DNA of 7,302 nt from Myxococcota bacterium (GTDB lineage Bacteria > Myxococcota_C > UBA6777): positions 1-7,302 of the forward strand of contig CAUJFU010000387.1 in NCBI GenBank assembly GCA_963169055.1, read 5' to 3'. The notes under the pieces are model-generated. The model made no database searches. It saw only the letters and a program-made list of their open reading frames with translations, and had not been told where the DNA came from. The position numbers and the translations under genes are program-made. Below are positions 1 to 6,145 of this stretch, piece by piece (within the stretch, counting starts at the first letter, position 1; the number at the start of each line of letters is the position of its first letter).

Positions 1-96
1 TCGAATCTGCGGCACGCTTGACGCTTCATCGCCCAAAAAATGTCACACACCACGATGCCCAAGTCAATCAAACACACCTCCCCACAACACACATCC
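1..96. other. Left-edge intergenic segment, no supportable gene
   Basis: This stretch is A/C-rich on the plus strand from about 45 onward and precedes the tandem array. I see no convincing coding region, promoter or RNA gene. A minus-strand ATG at 27-29 could begin a gene running off the left edge, but only nine codons are visible and no Shine-Dalgarno precedes it. Confidence 0.5.
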
Positions 97-448
97 CGCA
101 AAAGTGACCCGAGGGGTTGCTGCTTGACCGCAAAAGTGACCCGAGGGGTTGCTGCTTGACCGCAAAAGTGACCCGATGGGTAGCTTTTCAAGCGCAGGAG
201 GTACCCAAGGGGTAGCTTTTCAAGTGCAGAAGGTACCCTTGGGGCAGCTACCTGACAACAGAAGGAACCCAAGGGGTAGCTTTTCAAGCGCAGAAGGAAC
301 CCGAGGGGTCACTTTTCAAGTACGTAAGGAGCCCTCGGGGTCACTTTTCAAGTACGTAAGGAGCCCTCGGGGTCACTTTTCTAGTACGTAAGGAGCCCTC
401 GGGGTCACTTTTCGAGTACGTAAGGAGTCCCCGGGGCTGCTTTGAGGG
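97..448. repeat. Tandem array of eleven 32-bp repeat units, non-coding
   Basis: Eleven consecutive 32-bp units can be laid end to end with no spacer, starting at 97, 129, 161, 193, 225, 257, 289, 321, 353, 385 and 417. Units 1 and 2 are identical. Units 8, 9 and 10 differ only at unit position 30 (a, t, g). The middle units are intermediate, and unit 11 decays towards its right end. Every unit has a CCC-nn(n)-GGG centre, for example ACCCGAGGGGT, CCCAAGGGG, CCCTTGGGG or CCCTCGGGG, so each can form a short hairpin. A degenerate twelfth unit (449-480) is possible. The period is not a multiple of three, so reading frames drift from unit to unit and coding is unlikely. There are no unique spacers, so it is not CRISPR. 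I do not recognise the family; function is unknown. Confidence 0.93.
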
Positions 449-477
449 GCGAAGAGAGGCCCACAAGGGAGCACAAG

Positions 478-510
478 CCCCCTGACGAGCAGGGGGATGG
501 GTGATCCCCC
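478..510 (-). terminator. Pair of mutually exclusive GC hairpins after the operon, possible terminator
   Basis: Three complementary blocks lie side by side: CCCCCTG (478-484), CAGGGGGAT (490-498) and ATCCCCC (504-510). The middle block can pair with the left one (7 bp, loop 485-489) or the right one (7 bp, loop 499-503), but not both. It begins 22 bp past the stop codon of the metallopeptidase gene, the last gene of the minus-strand operon, which is where a terminator or an RNA-stabilising 3' hairpin would sit. No clear U-tract follows on either strand, so intrinsic termination is not proven. Confidence 0.45.
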
Positions 511-532
511 TACGCCACTTCTCTCCAATAGG

Positions 533-1261
533 CTACATCTCCCCCAAAGAAGGCCAGTCTTCGTGGCGAAGTGGGAGGCTGTTTAACAACTCCCGTTGCT
601 TTTGCCAGTCTGGGGCGTGTTGGTTCATGAGAGCCACAAATCGGGCGTTGTGGGTAGGTTCGAGGAAGTGCATGAGTTCGTGGAGGGCAACGTATTCAAG
701 GCAGCTTCGCGGCTTCTTTGCAAGCTCTGTGTTGAGTGTGATGCGCCTTTCGTTGGGATTGCAGCTTCCCCATTTGGTTTTCATCTGGCGGATGTGAAGG
801 GTTTTCACCTTGACCGCTAGGCGCTCTTGCCACTTCTCTAGGATGGGCTGTGCTTCAAGGCGCAAGCGCTCACGATACCAAGCGGCAAGCTGTTGTTCGC
901 GCTCTTCGGGCGAGGCTTGGGGGCGAACGTACATCCATAACTCTTGCGGGGTGAGTACGATCGTCGGATCAGCGGCGCGTTCCACAACACGCAAAAGATA
1001 ACGCTTGCCCCAAACATAGTGGCTTTCGCGGGTGAGGTGTTCTCTCGGTGTTTCGCGCTCTTGCTCCAAAAAGCCCTGCTGTTGTTGGCGTATCCACGGC
1101 AACTTGGATATCGCAAACAACCGTATCGTCTCCGTCTTCATCCGATGAGGGGCTGCAATCGAGACCCTTCCTTCGGGGGGATGAACAGACAGGCGCAAGT
1201 GCTTGATGTCTTTCTTGACCACTTCTATCGTGATATCCGCAAAGTCGAACGTCACTGACAT
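533..1261 (-). CDS. YgjP/DUF45-family (M48-like, SprT-type) zinc metallopeptidase
   Basis: The product is 242 residues, close to the usual 230-250 for this family of predicted cytoplasmic zinc-dependent peptidases. The zinc-binding motif HELMH is at residues 194-198, with E195 as the expected catalytic glutamate. It is followed by the family-typical EPTHNARF segment, in which H204 is the likely third zinc ligand, and then by NQHAPDW. Upstream, MKTKWGSCNP at about 160-169 is another hallmark of the family. I see no signal peptide or membrane segment. The ATG lies 3 bp after the hsdR stop, and AAGGAGAG at the hsdR 3' end acts as its ribosome site, so it is probably co-translated with hsdR. Genes of this family are often found next to type I RM genes, but their role there is not established. 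The substrate is unknown. The family call is firm; a role in restriction is inferred from position. Confidence 0.93.
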   Translation of the reverse strand: MSVTFDFADITIEVVKKDIKHLRLSVHPPEGRVSIAAPHRMKTETIRLFAISKLPWIRQQQQGFLEQERETPREHLTRESHYVWGKRYLLRVVERAADPTIVLTPQELWMYVRPQASPEEREQQLAAWYRERLRLEAQPILEKWQERLAVKVKTLHIRQMKTKWGSCNPNERRITLNTELAKKPRSCLEYVALHELMHFLEPTHNARFVALMNQHAPDWQKQRELLNSLPLRHEDWPSLGEM

Positions 1262-1264
1262 CGG

Positions 1265-4200
1265 CTAGTACTCTCCTTGCCCTTGAATGACCCGAAAGAT
1301 CCGCTCTACTTCTTCTTTCTCCTCCGAACCCTTAAAGAGGGCTGCCTCTTTCAACACCTCGCCGATGGCTTTTTTGATCATCATCTGCTTCGGAGTGCTT
1401 TCTCTCCAACTGTCTGGACGGGCTGCCTTGACTTTTTGATCGAGCAACAGCGCCAAGCGCAACACAGGATCTGCATCCGCCTCATAGACGGGGCTTCCCT
1501 CTGCGGCGTCTGCGGCAAGCATCACATAGGCTTTGCTCTCTTTGAGGTTGTTGTAAAGGGCGCGTTTTCCGGCGGTGTTGAGTTGCGGCGGTAAGTTGTT
1601 TGCCTTGCCTGCTTGGACTTGCTTGGCGATCTCTTCAATGCGTTTGAGATACTCTTTGTAGGCGTCTGCTTGTGTCCGTCGAAGCTGGATCACTTCCTCC
1701 AAAAGCTCCGACATCTTCGCGTAAAATGCAGGGTCGCTGAGATGCTCTTTGACGATCTGGCGGCGCACGTTGTTTTCGATGGTTTCTGCGACCACCGTTT
1801 GATTCTTCTGCATCGTGGGGGGCAGGCTTTGGATGGCGCCTTCCACTCCCAACCGCGCAACGATCTCCAGCAGTCCTTGATCCTCGAAACTTGTCAGCTT
1901 TTTCGGTTCTTTGGCTTCGATGTATTGGTCGATCAGGTGGCGCATATCCGCTTCATAGGCTTTGAGATCCAACACTTCGCCGCTGGCTTGGCGGATCGTC
2001 TCTCGCAGCTTCACGTAAAAGTCGAGGCGTTCTTTGTAGAACGCTGCTTTTTTCCCCTCAAGATAACCCGCCGCGTTCGCGTACGCTCGCACAAAGCTCA
2101 CCACTGCTTTGTAAAGGGCTTCTCGCTGGGGGGCGTGTTCTTCCAAGTCTTCGGGAATCTCGGTGTTTCCGCAAAAATGATGAATGTACGCAAGCTCATC
2201 TTTGGGCAGCGGGACTGTTTCGCAGAGATATCCCAAGGTTTCCACGCTTTCGGCTAATCTCTCCAAAGCGGCTTCCAAACGTGCGTTGACATGGACTTCT
2301 GGGGAGACTCCTCCGTCGCTGTGATCCAGTTCCGACGTATAAACAGAAACCACATTCCTCACCTTTCGGAAGAGATCCTTGTAATCGACGATATAACCGA
2401 AGTCTTTGTCCTCCCCGTCCAGTCGGTTTGTTCGGCATATCGCCTGAAACAAACCGTGATCTTGCATCGATTTGTCGATGTACAGGTAAGTGCAAGAAGG
2501 CGCGTCAAACCCCGTCAAGAGCTTGTCCACCACGATCAACAGCTTCCTTTGGGCTGGTGCTTCGCGGAATTGTTGCTTGGCTTGTTCTTCGTACGCCTCT
2601 GTTTTGCTCATCCCTGCTTGTTGTGGGACATTCTTTAGGAGTTCCGTGTACGTCTGATAAACAAACTGTTTGCCTGTGTTCGTGTTGTTTCCGACATCTT
2701 CTTTGCTGACGTCTCCTGCTTGCGGATTGTACGAGGTAATGATCGCGCATTTGTCCTTAAAATGTGTTTTCTCGAACAACGCAAAGTAGCGGCAGGCTTC
2801 GTAAATACTCGAACAAACGAGCATCGCTGTGCCCCGCTGGTTCGAGAGTCTTGGCCGCGTTCCAAAGTCAAACACGATATCCTGCACGACGCGCTCCATC
2901 CGCCCCGCTGAACTCAACACTTTTTGCATGGTGCTCCACTGTTTTTTAAGCGCGTCTTTCTGCCAGCCATTCAGCCCTTTGGTCTTTGCCTCAAACCAAG
3001 CATCGATCCTCTCGACAGAGCCAAGCTGCTGATCGATGTCGCGGGCTTCGTACATAAAGTCCAGCACTACGCCATCTTCGACCGCTTCGCGAAACTTGTA
3101 GGTGTGGATGTAACCCCCGAAGACTTCGAGGCTGCTTGCACGATCTTGTTTGAGCAGCGGTGTCCCCGTAAAGCCGATAAACACGGCGTTGGGCATCGCC
3201 GCTTTCATCTGTTTATGCAGTTTGCCGCTTTGGGTTCGGTGGCACTCGTCGACAAAAACGAAGATCTCCCCTTGCGTCGGATGTGGCTGAGCCTTGAATC
3301 CTTCAAGATAGCTTTCTGATCCATCGGTTCCCTGCCGACCGAACTTATGCACCAACGAGCACAGCAAACGCGGTGCGGCTTTGCCCAACTGTCGCACCAG
3401 ATCCGAACCCGAAGAGGCCCGAACGATCCGTTCGCCCACCTCCTGAAACACCCCCTCGATCTGTTTGTCCAATTCATCGCGGTCTGTGATGATCGCCACC
3501 CGTGCGTGGGGGTTGTTTTCCAAGATCCACTTCGCTAACAACACCATCACGATGCTTTTGCCGCTGCCTTGGGTGTGCCAGATGATCCCGCCTTTTTTCT
3601 GGCGCACGTGTTCTTGGGCGGCTTTGATCCCAAAGTATTGATGCACGCGAGGTAGCTTTTTGACGCCACCATCAAACAACACAAAGTCATGGATCAACTC
3701 AAGCATACGCTGTTTTTCGCAGATCTTCCGCAGATACTTGTCTAACTTGTACCCTGCGTTGTCTTGTTCATCTTCCTTCCACGTCAAGAACATCTTTTCG
3801 GATGTTGCGATGGTTCCATAACGCAGTCCCTCGGTGTCATTGCCTGCGAACACGAATTGCACCGTGCTATAAAACCACGCGTTAAACTCGGGCTTTTGGT
3901 TCGAGATATTTTGACGGATGCCTTCGCCCACACTGACGCGACTATTCTTGAGTTCCAAAACGCCGATGGCAAGGCCGTTGATGTACAGCACGATGTCAGG
4001 GCGGCGCTCGTATCCCGCTGTCAGCGTCACTTCTTCCACAACGGCGAAGTCATTTTGGTCAGGGTGTTTCCAATCGACCAGAGGGATCGTTTGTGTGTAC
4101 TGTTCGTCGAGTGTTTTGACTTGGACACCATAACGCATCAAGCCGTATACAGCTTTGTTTTTGTCGTAGAGCGAGCGGCTTGGGTGATGGGCTTCCGCTT

Positions 4201-4402
4201 TCAACTTGTAGAGGGTTCTTTCGATCTGCGTTTCGGAATGACCGCGCTTTGTGAGCCAAGCCGTCAAGATATCTTCTTCGATGGGTTGGTTGTTGCTGCG
4301 CCCTTGCCACGAACCCAGAAAACGATACCCCAGCTCCTGTTGAAATAGCTGTAATACCCGTTCCTGCGTGGCTTTCTCTGACTTTCCGATCTCTTGGCTC
4401 AT
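1265..4402 (-). CDS. hsdR: Type I restriction enzyme endonuclease/translocase subunit HsdR
   Basis: At 1045 residues this is a full-length HsdR, similar in size to the type IC enzymes. It contributes ATP-driven DNA translocation and cleavage to the HsdR-HsdM-HsdS complex, acting on unmethylated target DNA. The N-terminal PD-(D/E)XK nuclease domain shows D136 (RRPDIVLY) and the E150-L-K152 pair (VLELKNS). The SF2 helicase motor follows: Walker A with GSGKS at 279-283 (HTQGSGKS), motif Ia ITDRDELD at 305-312, the DECH box at 385-388, TGTP at 412-415, LLTGFDAP at 628-635, and motif VI QAICRTNR at 653-660. The region beyond about 700 is helical and resembles the HsdR C-terminal domain that contacts the methyltransferase core. 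The ATG overlaps the hsdS stop as ATGA, with GGGAGG about 11 nt upstream inside hsdS, so translation is probably coupled. No truncation or frameshift is seen and all key residues are present. Confidence 0.97.
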   Translation of the reverse strand: MSQEIGKSEKATQERVLQLFQQELGYRFLGSWQGRSNNQPIEEDILTAWLTKRGHSETQIERTLYKLKAEAHHPSRSLYDKNKAVYGLMRYGVQVKTLDEQYTQTIPLVDWKHPDQNDFAVVEEVTLTAGYERRPDIVLYINGLAIGVLELKNSRVSVGEGIRQNISNQKPEFNAWFYSTVQFVFAGNDTEGLRYGTIATSEKMFLTWKEDEQDNAGYKLDKYLRKICEKQRMLELIHDFVLFDGGVKKLPRVHQYFGIKAAQEHVRQKKGGIIWHTQGSGKSIVMVLLAKWILENNPHARVAIITDRDELDKQIEGVFQEVGERIVRASSGSDLVRQLGKAAPRLLCSLVHKFGRQGTDGSESYLEGFKAQPHPTQGEIFVFVDECHRTQSGKLHKQMKAAMPNAVFIGFTGTPLLKQDRASSLEVFGGYIHTYKFREAVEDGVVLDFMYEARDIDQQLGSVERIDAWFEAKTKGLNGWQKDALKKQWSTMQKVLSSAGRMERVVQDIVFDFGTRPRLSNQRGTAMLVCSSIYEACRYFALFEKTHFKDKCAIITSYNPQAGDVSKEDVGNNTNTGKQFVYQTYTELLKNVPQQAGMSKTEAYEEQAKQQFREAPAQRKLLIVVDKLLTGFDAPSCTYLYIDKSMQDHGLFQAICRTNRLDGEDKDFGYIVDYKDLFRKVRNVVSVYTSELDHSDGGVSPEVHVNARLEAALERLAESVETLGYLCETVPLPKDELAYIHHFCGNTEIPEDLEEHAPQREALYKAVVSFVRAYANAAGYLEGKKAAFYKERLDFYVKLRETIRQASGEVLDLKAYEADMRHLIDQYIEAKEPKKLTSFEDQGLLEIVARLGVEGAIQSLPPTMQKNQTVVAETIENNVRRQIVKEHLSDPAFYAKMSELLEEVIQLRRTQADAYKEYLKRIEEIAKQVQAGKANNLPPQLNTAGKRALYNNLKESKAYVMLAADAAEGSPVYEADADPVLRLALLLDQKVKAARPDSWRESTPKQMMIKKAIGEVLKEAALFKGSEEKEEVERIFRVIQGQGEY

Positions 4403-5772
4403 CGCAAACGAATCCTCCCTGTCAGTAGCTCTTGCATCATCCCTTGCTTGACCCTCCGCGCTTTCGCCAGCTTCTCCTCCAACGCCTCGATCTCTTCATC
4501 CATCCCACACAACACCTCCGCGATGGCTTCTTGCTCTTTTCTTGTTGGCAGTAGGATCGGAAAGTTTTGCAAGTCCTTCATGGATAATCCCTTGACTGTA
4601 CTTCCGCCGCCAAGATCCGAGAAGGCGTTCTCTTGATGTTGAAACCAACTTTTGATGTAAGTACCATCCGCACTTTTGTTGAGGCGGAGAGCCTTCAAGT
4701 CTTGATTGATCGAGACGTCAACCTGATAAATAGCGACTTTGGCTAAAGCCATCCTCGTAGAGATGATGACGTCGCCTGCGGGTACTAGAGTGGATGAACT
4801 CATCCTCAAACCCAGAGGCGTTATATATTCTTGAGTTGAGCGAGGGTTAAAGTTGGAGAAATCTTTCACTGTAGCCCACGGAATATTCCCTCCCCAAAAA
4901 GAGCGATTCACGCGGCTTGGGGTTCCTCCTCCCACAATTTGTTCACAGATTTCCCCCAGCCGCTTGGTTTTCCACGCGCCGTTGAATCCGGGGAGTCGAG
5001 TGCGGCCCGTGAGCAACTCCTGCATCGCGCCTTCCTTGATCCGCCGCTTCTTCCACAACAACCGCTCCAGCGCATCCACCAGCACATCCGCATCCGACAA
5101 TGCCTCCGCGATGGCTTCCTGCTCCTCCATTGGTGGGAGGGGGATGGGCATTTGCGTGATCATTTCAAGGCGCACGGAGTCCACGGATGACTTTGCTGTC
5201 ATTTTCATAATGCGTGCGTAAAAAAACATCGAAAAGTAAAGGTAGAAATAGTATCCCTTGATGTTTGCGTGGAAATCAGATATCTGATAAACCCGTTGGT
5301 GAACGTCAAATCTGCCGTTTATGTAATGAACTACCTTTCCTGTTCCAACCCCATCTCCAGCGGTTAAAACAGCTTCTCCATCGTATGAAAAAGTGTTGAT
5401 TCTTTCGATCGTGAACGATCTCACAAAAAAAGGATATTTTCCTTCGCTTGTTCTGTCTTGTGTGTTTTTGCTGCCGGTTCCGACTTGAGCCATGTCATAG
5501 ACCGTTACGACTTCCCAATCTTCGGGGATGATGCCGACGTCAGTTTGTTTGTAGCCTTGGGGGAGGGCGGGTGTTGGGGGCGTTGGGGAGGATTGTGTGG
5601 GGTGTATTTGCCAAGGGGCGTGTGATTCGCGGGCGGTGTCGGGCATTCGTGGAGCGGCGGATGAGGCGGATGGTGCGGATATTTCGGAATGTCGGGTGGG
5701 AGAGTGGGAAACGGAATCGAAGGTGAGGTTGCTTGGTTCGGTGGGTGGTTGGTTGCGAGGTGGTTTGGGCAT
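4399..5772 (-). CDS. hsdS: Type I restriction-modification specificity subunit HsdS
   Basis: The 457-residue product sets the DNA target of both the methyltransferase and the nuclease. It has two target recognition domains (about 85-210 and 265-408). Each is followed by a conserved helical spacer: PLPPMEEQEAIAEAL through MQELLTGRTRLPGF (211-263), and LLPTRKEQEAIAEVL through MQELLTGRIRL (408-456). The two spacers are clearly homologous, as expected of this pseudo-symmetric family. A bipartite target is likely but cannot be read from the sequence. The family-typical start is around QGYKQTDVGIIPEDWE (72-87), so about 70 residues form an unusual Pro/Ser/Thr-rich N-terminal extension with its own codon bias. 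The ATG at 5772 is chosen because AAAGGAT lies about 11 nt upstream; the only other in-frame ATG before the conserved part (codon 43) has no ribosome site. The gene ends in a 4-bp overlap with hsdR. Confidence 0.96.
   Translation of the reverse strand: MPKPPRNQPPTEPSNLTFDSVSHSPTRHSEISAPSASSAAPRMPDTARESHAPWQIHPTQSSPTPPTPALPQGYKQTDVGIIPEDWEVVTVYDMAQVGTGSKNTQDRTSEGKYPFFVRSFTIERINTFSYDGEAVLTAGDGVGTGKVVHYINGRFDVHQRVYQISDFHANIKGYYFYLYFSMFFYARIMKMTAKSSVDSVRLEMITQMPIPLPPMEEQEAIAEALSDADVLVDALERLLWKKRRIKEGAMQELLTGRTRLPGFNGAWKTKRLGEICEQIVGGGTPSRVNRSFWGGNIPWATVKDFSNFNPRSTQEYITPLGLRMSSSTLVPAGDVIISTRMALAKVAIYQVDVSINQDLKALRLNKSADGTYIKSWFQHQENAFSDLGGGSTVKGLSMKDLQNFPILLPTRKEQEAIAEVLCGMDEEIEALEEKLAKARRVKQGMMQELLTGRIRLR
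4515..4536. repeat. Direct repeat in the second conserved region of hsdS
   Basis: This 22-bp stretch matches 5103-5124 at 21 of 22 positions. Both encode the EQEAIAE start of the HsdS conserved helices. The copies are 588 bp apart, exactly 196 codons, so recombination between them would stay in frame. It may simply reflect the ancient internal duplication of HsdS. Confidence 0.8.
5103..5124. repeat. Direct repeat in the first conserved region of hsdS
   Basis: This is the partner of 4515-4536 with a single mismatch, in the spacer that follows the first target recognition domain. The near-identical pair brackets the second recognition domain, a layout suited to domain exchange with other hsdS alleles. 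Confidence 0.8.
5559..5588 (+). other. Potential G-quadruplex motif on the template strand of hsdS
   Basis: Five G-runs of 5, 3, 3, 5 and 4 bases are separated by loops of 1, 1, 4 and 4 bases, which meets the usual G3+N1-7 definition. The G-rich strand is the plus strand, that is, the template for hsdS. On the mRNA side it reads as C-runs coding the proline-rich segment at HsdS residues 62-72. It may be only a by-product of proline codons. Confidence 0.6.
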
Positions 5773-5905
5773 GAGCGGTGGCTATCCTTTCGGTGAGAAC
5801 GGGCGTTTGGACGGATCGCAACGTTTGTATTGTGGTGCATGGTAGCGTTGTGGGGCGGCGAGGAAAAGGGGGCTGTTGTGTGGGTGGGAGGGAGAAGCGG
5901 CGGGA
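5773..5905 (-). promoter_or_regulatory. C-rich leader between rpn and hsdS
   Basis: This 133-bp gap is the only sizeable one in an otherwise tightly packed operon. Its plus strand is G-rich, with runs at 5868-5872, 5882-5884, 5886-5888, 5890-5892 and 5902-5904. I see no clear -35/-10 pair and no terminator with a U-tract. AAAGGAT near 5784-5790 is the likely ribosome site for hsdS. Whether the gap carries a promoter or RNA element of its own cannot be judged from sequence alone. Confidence 0.4.
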
Positions 5906-6145
5906 TCAGGCGGGATCTTTTTGTGCGAGGCGTTCGACATCTGCGACGGAGAGACCGATCAGATCGGCGATGACTTGGACAGGCATCCCTCGTTCTAACA
6001 GACGGTGGATCATCTGCTTGTGGGCTTCTTCTCGGCCTTCTTCGCGGCCTTCTTCACGGCCTTCTTCACGGCCTTTTTGCATGCCTTTTTGCAAGCCTCG
6101 CTGTTCAAAAAACTCAACAAAGGGGTTGGGTTCAAGCATCGACAT
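5906..6145 (-). CDS. Putative intragenic short Rpn product (RpnS-like inhibitor), in frame within the rpn gene
   Basis: Codon 231 of the rpn gene is an ATG preceded by AGGAGG with a 5-nt gap, the best Shine-Dalgarno seen in the window. Initiation here would give a 79-residue protein, starting MSMLEPNPF, that contains the GREE repeat helix and the helix-turn-helix-like tail but not the nuclease domain. In E. coli, Rpn genes make such separate C-terminal fragments (RpnS), which bind and block the toxic full-length nuclease. A second ATG two codons later (6137-6139) gives a looser spacing of 11 nt. Caution: the ribosome site is also the Glu-Glu-Val coding sequence, so it could be coincidence. 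No separate promoter is evident. Confidence 0.55.
   Translation of the reverse strand: MSMLEPNPFVEFFEQRGLQKGMQKGREEGREEGREEGREEAHKQMIHRLLERGMPVQVIADLIGLSVADVERLAQKDPA

Noticed and set aside
1-29. Minus-strand gene starting at the ATG at 27-29 and leaving the window
   Set aside because: Only nine codons are visible and there is no Shine-Dalgarno; unsupported.
149-391. Plus-strand 80-codon open frame across the tandem array
   Set aside because: The 32-bp period is not a multiple of three, so each unit is read in a different frame. The frame has no ribosome site and no recognisable protein family.
97-448. CRISPR array
   Set aside because: Units abut directly with no unique spacers, and no cas genes are present.
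1613-2257. Plus-strand 214-codon frame opposite hsdR
   Set aside because: It is antisense to a full-length hsdR with all motifs intact, and its product looks like a complement shadow. The other long antisense frames in hsdR were rejected for the same reason.
5505-5840. Minus-strand 111-codon frame over the rpn-hsdS gap and the hsdS 5' end
   Set aside because: It overlaps hsdS in another frame, is a low-complexity His/Pro product, and has no ribosome site. It is a shadow of the C-rich region.
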